This document shows positions 15,314 to 22,727 of a DNA stretch of 25,152 nucleotides, piece by piece. Origin of the DNA: CAYZBF01 sp964476585 (GTDB lineage: Bacteria; Hydrothermota; UBA3072); NCBI GenBank assembly GCA_964476585.1, contig CAYZBF010000027.1, positions 1 through 25,152 on the forward strand. The letters are read 5' to 3'. Position 1 is the stretch's first letter. Each line of letters opens with the position of its first letter. The notes beneath the pieces were generated by a model. The model was not told the origin of the DNA and did no database searches. It worked only from the letters and a program-made list of their open reading frames with translations. The translations under genes and the position numbers were made by a program.

Positions 15314-16525
15314 TTATCTTTTTCCTCGTTCAAGAATTCTATGAACAGTACGCTCTGAAGCCCTACCGTCTTTATAAGCATAAAACATTGATAGAGCATT
15401 TCGATATTTCCGCTTAAAGAATTCAGACATTCCATCCTTCAGAGCCTTTTTGAGCGCAGGTGTGAGCTCTGAAAATTTGTGTATCTGCGGGCCAGGGAAG
15501 ATTTGTTCATAATCATAAATTAGTCCCCGATCTTCTTTGTATTCATTCCAATCATAAATAAATGCGATAATAGGCCTTCCTAAAAGCAAGAAGTCTAACC
15601 AGATTGAAGAGTAATCCGTGATCAAGACATCTGTTAAACGTAGCAAGACCTGTGTCTCGTTATAGATATCGGCACCAAGATCTAAAAACTCAGGTTTCTC
15701 AAGTAAAAATGGCCAAACTCGATCGCAGATATGGGGGCGGAAGCCCATTACCACATTGTTTTTACTGAGGAAGGATGCAAGTTCTTCAGCTTCTGCACTT
15801 GAGAATCTATAAAAACCGGAATTATTTTTCCTGAATGTTGGTGCATAGAGAACAAGTTGACGGCCATCCAGTTGGCATTTCAAAGCCTGTTCAGCCTCAC
15901 ATAAATCCCGAGGAAGCTGCTGACTCTTTTGAAGTAGCCAGTCGTTCCTTGGAAGCCCTGTGACCCAAACCTTATAAAAGGGAATATGAAAACTTGCCGA
16001 CATTGCAAGCCGGTCTATCTTAGAGGAAGAAATCATTACATCATAGTTAAGTGCTTCCTTTTCATAAAATTTAAGTTCTCTCATTGAATAGCCTTTTGCT
16101 CCAGTAAACCCTACTCCCTTAACGGGCATACCATGCCAAAGATCAACAATAAAGTGATTCCGATTAGTAATGCCTTTCCAGACAAAATCATGGCAATGAT
16201 ATTGAATGATTATAGTAGAGGCACTAAGGAGTAGCCATAAGCCTTTAAAACCTTTCGCGTAAACGATATTCTCGTTTTTTACCTGGGGAAGGTCACTCTC
16301 TGGATTAGCGATTAAAATCATAGGACGAATGTTCTTCACTTTACTTGCGTACTCATAAAGAGCACGCAGATTTCCATCCCAATGTTTATTCGGTCCAATT
16401 GCAAATACCCATAAGTTTGGGTTTTTGGGTACTAGAAAGTCAACGATCCAAATCATAACCTGAACAATTGTAGTAAAACCACGGAAAGAGAATATTTTCT
16501 TAAGTCTATGTGTATTTGGCCGCAT
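15314..16525 (-). CDS. TagB/TagF-like CDP-glycerol glycerophosphotransferase family protein
   Basis: A 403-residue member of the CDP-glycerol/ribitol phosphotransferase family, which transfers polyol phosphate from a CDP donor onto a lipid-linked or growing glycan at the inner membrane face. It shows the family's order: KHWDGNLRALYEYA (about residues 48-61), the catalytic-type DLWHGMPVKGVGF with His131, VLYAPTFR, FRPH, TDYSSIWLDFLLLGRP, and YKEDRGLIYDY followed by FPGP. A longer GTG start at 16564 exists, but ATG 16525 has AAAGGAAG six bases upstream. The family is best known from Gram-positive teichoic acid synthesis but also occurs in Gram-negative capsules. Its neighbour is the likely cytidylyltransferase. 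Both genes lie between pieces of a dead wbpA-wbpI module. Confidence 0.88.
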   Translation of the reverse strand: MRPNTHRLKKIFSFRGFTTIVQVMIWIVDFLVPKNPNLWVFAIGPNKHWDGNLRALYEYASKVKNIRPMILIANPESDLPQVKNENIVYAKGFKGLWLLLSASTIIIQYHCHDFVWKGITNRNHFIVDLWHGMPVKGVGFTGAKGYSMRELKFYEKEALNYDVMISSSKIDRLAMSASFHIPFYKVWVTGLPRNDWLLQKSQQLPRDLCEAEQALKCQLDGRQLVLYAPTFRKNNSGFYRFSSAEAEELASFLSKNNVVMGFRPHICDRVWPFLLEKPEFLDLGADIYNETQVLLRLTDVLITDYSSIWLDFLLLGRPIIAFIYDWNEYKEDRGLIYDYEQIFPGPQIHKFSELTPALKKALKDGMSEFFKRKYRNALSMFYAYKDGRASERTVHRILERGKR

Positions 16526-16559
16526 AAATATCTTCCTTTGAAAATTCTTTTCTGGTGAT

Positions 16560-16796
16560 TTCACGTACAGTTACTACTCTGTTTTCAGTATCATAACTTC
16601 CTCATGGATCAGAACTCTACTTCACTGGATCTATATTCCATGGTTCAACTATGTGAAGATTTTCTTATCATCTCTTATTTCGGGAAGAGCATTCTGCGTA
16701 TCGTGAGCAAACAAATTCTATCATAAAGGGTAATCCTGCATATCCTAAGCCAATCATACCTATAATCTTATCCGAGTCATTATTCTTTTCTTTCAT
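16560..16796 (-). pseudogene. Collapsed wbpA-wbpI remnant: start and end of wbpA plus start of wbpI
   Basis: A 42-codon minus-strand frame (16668-16796, ATG start) begins like wbpA. DKIIGMIGLGYAGLPFMIEF corresponds to GKILGIIGLGYVGLPLAIEF of the intact enzyme, so the Rossmann GxGxxG is kept. After SRY the match jumps to the 3' end of wbpA (CAGAATGCTCTT against AGAAATGCTCTT), so about 390 codons are gone. It then runs into the wbpI start (TTCACATAGTTG against TTCACGTAGTTG) and on to a match with wbpI codons about 20-28 (ATGAGGAAGTTATGATAC against ATGCGGGCTGTTTATGAATAC). The order is that of the intact pair at 22728-25109. The first part is certain. The wbpI tail was matched at DNA level by eye. 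Confidence 0.82.
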
Positions 16797-16803
16797 ATGT
16801 GGA

Positions 16804-16831
16804 AATATAGAAAGATACTCTTCCCTGTCAA
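16804..16831 (-). promoter_or_regulatory. Promoter remnant of the collapsed wbpA copy
   Basis: On the minus strand TTGACA (16831-16826), a 16-base spacer and TATATT (16809-16804) lie seven bases before the remnant ATG at 16796. The same arrangement, TTGACA, 16 bases, TAAATT, six bases, ATG, precedes the intact wbpA. The spacer sequences differ, so the match is specific to the promoter boxes. It could still be read and may transcribe the TagF-like gene downstream. Confidence 0.6.
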
Positions 16832-17115
16832 GTCTTCAGTGAATTATTATAGTATTCACTATTTTAAAGCTACTTTCACGAATTTTTCTATTTAGCTTCT
16901 GCAGCCAATACTCCGGATATTAAGGGACTTATTTGAAATTTCATCCAGAAAACCATCTATTACTTATGCATTCTGTCTGTTCGATCAATTTATCTTTTTC
17001 CTAGCACGAGTAATTTTCTCTATTATCTCATAAGCCTGAGTTCCAATTTTCCTTTTTATAATATATATTTAACTTGACCCTTGCGAAGTATTTACTTAGT
17101 CATATTTATTATTTT
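16832..17115. other. Divergent intergenic region between wbpA remnant and GT4 gene
   Basis: No intact gene is present. On the minus strand 16985-17050 reads KIGTQAYEIIEKITRARKKI, then Asn and a stop. It is coding-like but of no recognised family, and could be the tail of a lost gene. The conserved ACCCTTGCG (17077-17085) shared with the GT4 remnant lies 39 bases before the GT4 start. It follows TTGACC at 17074, but I see no good -10 box at normal spacing. Confidence 0.3.
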
Positions 17116-18327
17116 ATGGAGGTTAAAGAATACAAAATAAATTTCAAGTCCCACGTGCTTTTTGTAGTAGAAAACAATCAGGTCCCCCAGGATACCAGGG
17201 TTTGGTTAGAAGCAAAAGCATTGGAAGGAAATGGATTTGATGTTTCTGTTATCTGTCCTGATATTAGAAAAGAAAAGGAAAGTCATAAAATATTAGACAA
17301 CATAGAGATTTTCCAGTATATCAGTTTTTTTGAGGGGTCTACTGTTTTTGGTTTACTACTTGAATATCTTCTATCTTCTTTCTTTATTTTTTTATATGCG
17401 ATTAAAATATATCTACGAAAGCCCTTTCATACTGTCCATCTTGCAAATCCTCCAGATTTTTTAATCGTGATTTTCTTTTTCTTTAAACTGCTTGGAGTTG
17501 AAATTGTATTTGACCATCATGATCTCTGTCCGGAATTATTTATAGAAAAGTTCGGCAAAAGAAGTTATATATATAAGATGGTGTTGTTTTTCGAGAGGTT
17601 ATCTTATAAATTTGCAAATGTAATTATAACTACCAATAATTCTGTTAAAAGGGTGGGGATTGAAAGAGACAATACCGACGAGAAGAATATATTTGTAGTG
17701 AGAAATGGACCTGATTTAAGTGTGGTTCATCCATATTCTATTAAAAAAGATTTTAGGAATGGAAGAAAATATCTTATTGGATATGTTGGTAAAATAGATG
17801 AACAGGATTGTTTATCAAAACTGGTCAATTCAATAGAATATATGGTGAATAATAGAGATTTTACAGATTTCAGAGTTTTAATTATTGGGGATGGAACTGA
17901 ATGCAAAAAAATAGAAGAAATGGTAAGATATGAAAAACTTGGAGAATATTTTATTTTTTATGGATCTGAATATAATAAGGAAAAACTATTCACATTATTA
18001 TCAAGCGTTGATGTTTGTGTAGAGCCACGCAAAGAATCGGAGATATCAAGTAAGTCCACGTCGATAAAGATAATGGAATATATGGCGTTAGGTAAACCAA
18101 TTGTGCAATATAAAAGCGTTGAAGGAAAATATTCTGCCCAAAAATCCTCTCTTTATATAGAAAGCAATGATGAACGTGCTTTTGGAGATGCGATTATTTA
18201 CCTATTAAACAATGAGAAAAAGAGAAAAGAAATGGGTAAATATGGAATGAAAAGGGTAAGGAAATTTCTCCACTGGGATATTCAGAAGAACCCCCTTTTA
18301 AACATATATAGAGAAGTTTTAAATTAA
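17116..18327 (+). CDS. GT4-like glycosyltransferase (intact paralogue of the 422-1052 remnant)
   Basis: A 403-residue GT-B glycosyltransferase expected to add one sugar of the repeat unit at the inner membrane. The N-terminal domain has VLFVVENNQVPQDTRVWLEA, VHLANPPDFL and IVFDHHDLCPE. The C-terminal domain has YLIGYVGKIDEQD, VLIIGDGTECKKIEEM, DVCVEPRKESE and KIMEYMALGKPIVQYK, the donor-binding region. Donor and acceptor are unknown. I start it at ATG 17116, not at TTG 17074, because codon-by-codon alignment with the remnant places the two starts together. TTG 17074 also lies in a possible -35 box. There is no obvious ribosome binding site. It stands alone on the plus strand, divergent from the TagF-like group and convergent with wbpB. 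Confidence 0.88.
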   Translation: MEVKEYKINFKSHVLFVVENNQVPQDTRVWLEAKALEGNGFDVSVICPDIRKEKESHKILDNIEIFQYISFFEGSTVFGLLLEYLLSSFFIFLYAIKIYLRKPFHTVHLANPPDFLIVIFFFFKLLGVEIVFDHHDLCPELFIEKFGKRSYIYKMVLFFERLSYKFANVIITTNNSVKRVGIERDNTDEKNIFVVRNGPDLSVVHPYSIKKDFRNGRKYLIGYVGKIDEQDCLSKLVNSIEYMVNNRDFTDFRVLIIGDGTECKKIEEMVRYEKLGEYFIFYGSEYNKEKLFTLLSSVDVCVEPRKESEISSKSTSIKIMEYMALGKPIVQYKSVEGKYSAQKSSLYIESNDERAFGDAIIYLLNNEKKRKEMGKYGMKRVRKFLHWDIQKNPLLNIYREVLN

Positions 18328-18466
18328 GGTCTTGCTTTCGTAGGTTCGTTCGTTATCCAATAATTACTAGCATCAAGAAGGTTTGGAAGAAATTAACTTT
18401 TCCTAAATTCTAAAGGCTTTTCCCACCTGAAATAGAAAGGAAGAACGGTTCTTTTAAAAGAGCATA

Positions 18467-19462
18467 TCAAATAGTTATCATTTTTTTCTTCATGCGACTT
18501 TCCTCTGCCATCTCAACAGCTTTTATGACCCTGAGTGCGTTGAAACCATCGGTCCGTGGTTTTTTTCTTTCTCTTATGCATTCGACAAAATGGTTCATTT
18601 CAGTCCGTAATGGTTCTCTAGTGGAAATTGTAGGTGAATGAATAGCCCCTGATCGATAGGATAAGAGAAACTCACCATAATCATGCGGGTCTTCAATTTC
18701 TACACCAGAATCGTATACCTTTATCTTTTCCTGTGGATTGGTTTCGTCATATACTATCATCTTCTTACTTCCCACAACAACAGTCTCCCTGATCTTTGAT
18801 GGAGCCAACCATCCAACCTGAATATCTGCAATCATTCCCGAAGGAAATGTGGCTTGGATAAAGGCAACATCTGGGATTCCGTTAACTATCGACTCCTTTG
18901 CTGTTGTTGCAATTGACACTGGATCCGAATCCAGCCAATTGAAAAGAATTGAGAAATCGTGAGGAGCTAAGTCCCAAAGGACGTTGGCATCCTTCCGGTG
19001 AATCCCCAGATTGACTCTCGTTGAGGTGATGTACTGCACGTCGCCTATTTCTCCACCCTTTATTAATTCTCCGATTTTCAAAACTGCATCATTATATTCA
19101 AATATATGGCCTACCATTAAAATAGCATTTTGTTCCTCTGCAATCTTTATCAGTTCTTTTGCTTCTCTAGATGATTTTGTCATGGGTTTTTCTACAAAAA
19201 CATCTTTCCCATTCTCTAAAAACTCCTTGGTCAATGAATAGTGTGATCCAACTGGAGTGGCTATTGCTACTGCTTTCAAATCGTTATCATTAAGGAGAGC
19301 ATTATAGTCTGTTATATAGGATGCGCTTGGAAGCATTTCTTTGATTTTCTCCAATCGCTTCCGATCCTTTTCGCAACCTAAAACTTCCAATTCGCTAATA
19401 GCAAGAAAATTTCTGAGAAGGTTCGGGCCCCAGTATCCAAGTCCAATTACAGCGATTTTCAT
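18467..19462 (-). CDS. wbpB: WbpB/WlbA-like UDP-sugar 3-dehydrogenase (Gfo/Idh/MocA family)
   Basis: A 331-residue NAD-dependent oxidoreductase, expected to oxidise C3 of UDP-GlcNAc uronic acid to the 3-keto sugar in the cytoplasm. The N-terminal KIAVIGLGYWGPNLLRNF is the Rossmann dinucleotide-binding site. VFVEKPMTKS holds the catalytic-type Glu-Lys-Pro at residues 91-93. WDLAPHDFSIL holds the His-Asp usual in WlbA relatives. ATG 19462 is preferred to a TTG one codon earlier because AGGAGG lies four bases before it. It is last in the operon, eight bases after the aminotransferase that would use its product. In known WbpB/WbpE systems the two act as a coupled pair. The name rests on this context as well as on the family. 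Confidence 0.85.
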   Translation of the reverse strand: MKIAVIGLGYWGPNLLRNFLAISELEVLGCEKDRKRLEKIKEMLPSASYITDYNALLNDNDLKAVAIATPVGSHYSLTKEFLENGKDVFVEKPMTKSSREAKELIKIAEEQNAILMVGHIFEYNDAVLKIGELIKGGEIGDVQYITSTRVNLGIHRKDANVLWDLAPHDFSILFNWLDSDPVSIATTAKESIVNGIPDVAFIQATFPSGMIADIQVGWLAPSKIRETVVVGSKKMIVYDETNPQEKIKVYDSGVEIEDPHDYGEFLLSYRSGAIHSPTISTREPLRTEMNHFVECIRERKKPRTDGFNALRVIKAVEMAEESRMKKKMITI

Positions 19463-19470
19463 CAATCCTC

Positions 19471-20622
19471 CTATTTATAGAATTCTCTTATTGTTTCAAC
19501 AACATATGAGGTATCATCTTCTGAAAGATGTGGATGCATTGGCAGTGAGAGGACCTCTTTTGCTGTTTTTTCTGTTTCGGGTAGATCCCCATTCTTGTAC
19601 TTATATCTCTTCATCGCCTCCTGAAGGTGACAGGGAATAGGATAGTGTATGCCACATCCGATACCTCTGTCTTTGAGATATCCAAAGAGCTCATCCCTTT
19701 CTTCGGAGCGTATTACATACAGATAATAGACATGATGGGCCCATTCTGCTTCAGCGGGGATCTTTACAGGTAAATCCTGCAAAGCATCATTATAGAAAGA
19801 TGCAACCTCCCTTCTCCTATCATTCCACTTTTTTAGCAATTTTAATTTACACCTGAGCACTGCTGCCTGAAGTTCATCCAGTCTTGAATTGTAACCTATG
19901 GACTGGTGATGGTACTTGTCTTTCTGTCCGTGCTCTCTGAGTCTCCTAACCCTCTTTGCATATTCATCGTTATTTGTGGTTACAGCTCCACCCTCGCCAA
20001 AGGCTCCAAGATTTTTTGAGAAATAGAAGCTGAAGGCTGCAATGTCACCCAATGCACCCGCTTTTTCTCCTTTATATTCTGCCCCATGAGCTTGTGCGGC
20101 GTCTTCAATAACCGCAAGATTGTATTCGTTTGCAATATCCTTGAAAGTATCCATATCGGCAGTGTGCCCGTAGATATGGACAGGTAATATAGCCTTTAAA
20201 ATCTTGCCTGTTTTTTTATCCTTTAGTACATTCTTTTCCTTTGAACAATAGCGCTCTATATAATTTGAAACTGCTTCTGGTGATAGTATATACCATTTGG
20301 GATCAATGTCGAGTAGCACAGGATATGCTCCTGCATGGATAATTGCTTCAATGGTAGCAAAAAACGTATGAGAAGGAGCGATGACCTCATCTCCTTCTCC
20401 AATTCCTAAAGCTCTGAGTGCAAAGTGGACAGCCTCTGTTCCACTTCCAACCCCAACACAATGTTTAACATGATTGAAAAGAGCGAATTCCTTCTCGAAA
20501 CTTTTAACATTGGGACCGAGATAGAGATACATAGATTCAAATATTTCATCCCAGAGTTTATACATTTCATCTTTGATTTCTTCATATTGAGCGTGTAAGT
20601 CAACAAGAGGGATTTGATTCAT
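19471..20622 (-). CDS. wbpE: WbpE/WlbC-like UDP-sugar 3-aminotransferase (DegT/DnrJ/EryC1 family)
   Basis: A 383-residue PLP-dependent sugar aminotransferase expected to convert the 3-keto UDP-sugar to the 3-amino form using glutamate. It shows GVGSGTEAVHFALRALGIG (phosphate-binding turn), SHTFFATIEAI, VIEDAAQAHGAEYKG with the PLP-contacting Asp174, and AFSFYFSKNLGAFGEGGAV with Lys203 as the Schiff-base lysine. HGQKDKYHHQSIGYNSRLDE and GIHYPIPCHLQ are typical of WbpE-type enzymes. ATG 20622 has AAGGAG eight bases upstream and overlaps the acetyltransferase stop by 23 bases. Length is normal. Family is certain. The exact substrate is inferred from the adjacent genes. Confidence 0.9.
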   Translation of the reverse strand: MNQIPLVDLHAQYEEIKDEMYKLWDEIFESMYLYLGPNVKSFEKEFALFNHVKHCVGVGSGTEAVHFALRALGIGEGDEVIAPSHTFFATIEAIIHAGAYPVLLDIDPKWYILSPEAVSNYIERYCSKEKNVLKDKKTGKILKAILPVHIYGHTADMDTFKDIANEYNLAVIEDAAQAHGAEYKGEKAGALGDIAAFSFYFSKNLGAFGEGGAVTTNNDEYAKRVRRLREHGQKDKYHHQSIGYNSRLDELQAAVLRCKLKLLKKWNDRRREVASFYNDALQDLPVKIPAEAEWAHHVYYLYVIRSEERDELFGYLKDRGIGCGIHYPIPCHLQEAMKRYKYKNGDLPETEKTAKEVLSLPMHPHLSEDDTSYVVETIREFYK

Positions 20623-21154
20623 CTGAAAATCTCCTTACTTTGGCTTTCTCTCCGTATACAATGGTGTTTGCAGGAACATCATTCATGAGGGTTGAGCCAA
20701 GTCCTATTAGAGCGTTTTCTCCAATTGTAATGCCACACATTATGACCGATTGGGATCCAATTGAAGCCCCATCTTTAACGATTGTAGGAGTTATTTTATA
20801 TTCTTTTACCAAATCACCTCTCTCAGTGCACGACCGGGGATAAACGTCATTGGTAAAAACTACATTTGGTCCCAAGAATACACAGTTTCCAATCTTTACT
20901 CCCTCAGGGATAAACACCAGGGGTTCTATCTTTACGTTCTTTCCTATCTCTACCCCCTTTCGAATCTCTACGAATGCTCCTATTTTTGTATTCTCACCAA
21001 TCTTAGCCCCATAGATATTTACATTGCTCCATATAGTAACTCCGTCCCCAAGGATTGTATCCTTTATAACAATGTTATACTCCGGAATAAACAAATCCTG
21101 GGATAATCCACTTTCTATCTCTTTCTTTTCTCCTCTCAGATTTATATAACCCAT
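20600..21154 (-). CDS. wbpD: WbpD/WlbB-like UDP-sugar N-acetyltransferase (left-handed beta helix)
   Basis: A 184-residue hexapeptide-repeat acetyltransferase, expected to acetylate the 3-amino group of the UDP-sugar from acetyl-CoA. Imperfect hexapeptides run from about residue 30 (ILGDGVTIWSNVNIYGAKIG) to about 165 (IGENALIGLGSTLMNDVPAN), with the loop TNDVYPRSC where WlbB relatives place the catalytic Asn/Asp region. Trimeric assembly is usual for the family. The longest frame begins at 21229, inside the upstream gene. I use ATG 21154 because AGGAGGG lies just before it and the stop of the sugar transferase is eight bases away. It overlaps the aminotransferase start. Confidence 0.88.
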   Translation of the reverse strand: MGYINLRGEKKEIESGLSQDLFIPEYNIVIKDTILGDGVTIWSNVNIYGAKIGENTKIGAFVEIRKGVEIGKNVKIEPLVFIPEGVKIGNCVFLGPNVVFTNDVYPRSCTERGDLVKEYKITPTIVKDGASIGSQSVIMCGITIGENALIGLGSTLMNDVPANTIVYGEKAKVRRFSDESNPSC

Positions 21155-21162
21155 AGTCCCTC

Positions 21163-22497
21163 CTAATATGCTCCTTTTCCAAACACAATGGTGGGGAGTG
21201 TCAGTGCCAATAGGTGAAGATCCATCCACAGACTTTGATTTTCAGCATAATATATATCAAGAAAACAGGATTTGTCAAATGGTAGTTGTGATCTCCCAAA
21301 GATCTGCCACATGCCGGTCAATCCTTGAGTTACTGAGAGGCGAAGTTCCTGCCAGTCTAAATACTCTTTAATCTCGTACTCGATTGGAGGCCTTGGACCC
21401 ACGAGGGAGAGATCTCCTTTCAGGACATTGAAAAATTGAGGGAATTCATCGATACTTGTTTTTCTAAGAATATTACCAACAGGTGTAATCCTAGGGTCGT
21501 CGGTCATCTTATATATTTTCTTATCACAATTACTGCCATTTATAAAATTTTTTACAAAATCCCTGTGCGCTCTATGATCATTTGTTGTGAACATGGATCG
21601 GAACTTCAACATCTTGAATTTTTTATTATGGTTACTGTGTCTTTCCTGTGAAAAGAGTGCAGGGCCTTTTGAAGTAAGTTTGATTAATATTATAGCAATT
21701 ACCATTAGAGGAGAAAAGATAATGATTGCAATGAGTGCTCCTAAAATGTCAATAATTCTCTTCATTATCTTGTATCCTCTTCCGTCTCTACTCCACCTGA
21801 ATGGAATAAGTGGAACTTCATTCACATATGGCCAGTAATCAACTTCTTCAATCCCTGAGAGTAGAGGAGTGTATAATAACACCGGTGATTTATCCTTAAA
21901 ACTCAAAAGTAATTTAAATAAGCGCTCCCAGCTCCCTGTTACAGTGGAAAGGATAACAGGTAATCCCTTTTCTTTATATTTAGTTATTTCAGTTTCATCC
22001 TTTACTATTTCTTTTATGTTTATATTGGATTCCCTATGATTTTTAATCCAGTTTTCTATCTCTCTATATTCTCCTTCAGGAGCATAAAGTATAACCTCTC
22101 TTTTTGGAAAAACGAAAGAAAGAAGAGGAAGTAGGGCTATCCTGGAGAAATAAGTTAGCCCGGCAAAGATACCAAAAAGCACTAAGGGAAACAGTGTATG
22201 TTGTAAGTGGTAAGATTTGAGTAACCATGCGCATATCAGATATACAATAAAAGAATATAAGATTCCTCTGGTTGTTCTATAAAGATATCTGAGGCGGTTC
22301 AAGAAGACAGCATAATCGTACAAATCAGTATAAGAAAAAAGAGCTATCACTATTATGGTGAATGAAATTATCTCAAGCAGTCCTTTATTATCTACGTAAA
22401 GACTCTCTTTTTGGAGAATGAAGTAAGTTAGACTAATTGCAAAAAAGGCAAATACTATATCAATGAATAAAAGCGCGATTCCCTGTTTCTTCCAGAT
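21163..22497 (-). CDS. Initiating sugar-phosphate transferase (WbaP/PglC type), non-standard start
   Basis: About 444 residues: a polyprenyl-phosphate sugar-1-phosphate transferase that starts repeat-unit synthesis on undecaprenyl phosphate. The C-terminal catalytic domain begins KIMKRIIDILGALIAIIIFS (re-entrant helix) and has GPALFSQERHS, MLKFRSM, the Asp-Glu dyad in IDEFPQFFNVLKGDLSLVGP, and QGLTGMWQIFGRS. The N-terminal part has about four membrane helices and a cytoplasmic domain. The first standard start codon in frame (GTG 22350) would remove the first helix, although coding-like sequence (WKKQGIALLFIDIVFAFFA) continues upstream. That extension begins behind AGGAGG (22506-22511), with ATC at 22497 eight bases away and ATA at 22503 only two, and an in-frame TGA just beyond. 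I therefore propose ATC. The transferred sugar is unknown. Confidence 0.85.
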   Translation of the reverse strand: MWKKQGIALLFIDIVFAFFAISLTYFILQKESLYVDNKGLLEIISFTIIVIALFSYTDLYDYAVFLNRLRYLYRTTRGILYSFIVYLICAWLLKSYHLQHTLFPLVLFGIFAGLTYFSRIALLPLLSFVFPKREVILYAPEGEYREIENWIKNHRESNINIKEIVKDETEITKYKEKGLPVILSTVTGSWERLFKLLLSFKDKSPVLLYTPLLSGIEEVDYWPYVNEVPLIPFRWSRDGRGYKIMKRIIDILGALIAIIIFSPLMVIAIILIKLTSKGPALFSQERHSNHNKKFKMLKFRSMFTTNDHRAHRDFVKNFINGSNCDKKIYKMTDDPRITPVGNILRKTSIDEFPQFFNVLKGDLSLVGPRPPIEYEIKEYLDWQELRLSVTQGLTGMWQIFGRSQLPFDKSCFLDIYYAENQSLWMDLHLLALTLPTIVFGKGAY

Positions 22498-22727
22498 TTT
22501 TATGCCCTCCTTTCATTTATAGACGTACTAATGTTGACATAAGTTCCATAACGCCTTATTTTCAAGTGTGCGGGAAGTTTATTTTATTTTGTCCTGGAAG
22601 ACTAAAAATATAGATGTGTAAGTTAACTATAGGCATTGTCCCAAAGTTGTATGATTTGGTATAATTTCTGGAGTTTCTTGTTTTATTAAACTTTGAGTAT
22701 ATTTCAATTAGTGCGAGGTGATATTGT
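22498..22727 (-). promoter_or_regulatory. Spacer between wbpI and the sugar transferase, with ribosome site and weak promoter candidate
   Basis: At 230 bases this is the only sizeable gap in the operon. It holds the ribosome binding site AAAGGAGGG (22505-22513) of the sugar transferase. A weak minus-strand promoter candidate is TTGAAA (22565-22560), 17 bases, TTATGT (22542-22537). An internal promoter for the four downstream genes is possible. No gene or remnant was recognised here. Confidence 0.35.

Noticed and set aside
18441..18453. AAGAAC-G-GTTCTT inverted repeat between convergent genes
   Set aside because: The one-base centre cannot form a hairpin loop and it is short enough to occur by chance.
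21168..21838. Several plus-strand open frames within the sugar transferase
   Set aside because: They are antisense to a gene with intact catalytic motifs and show no family features.
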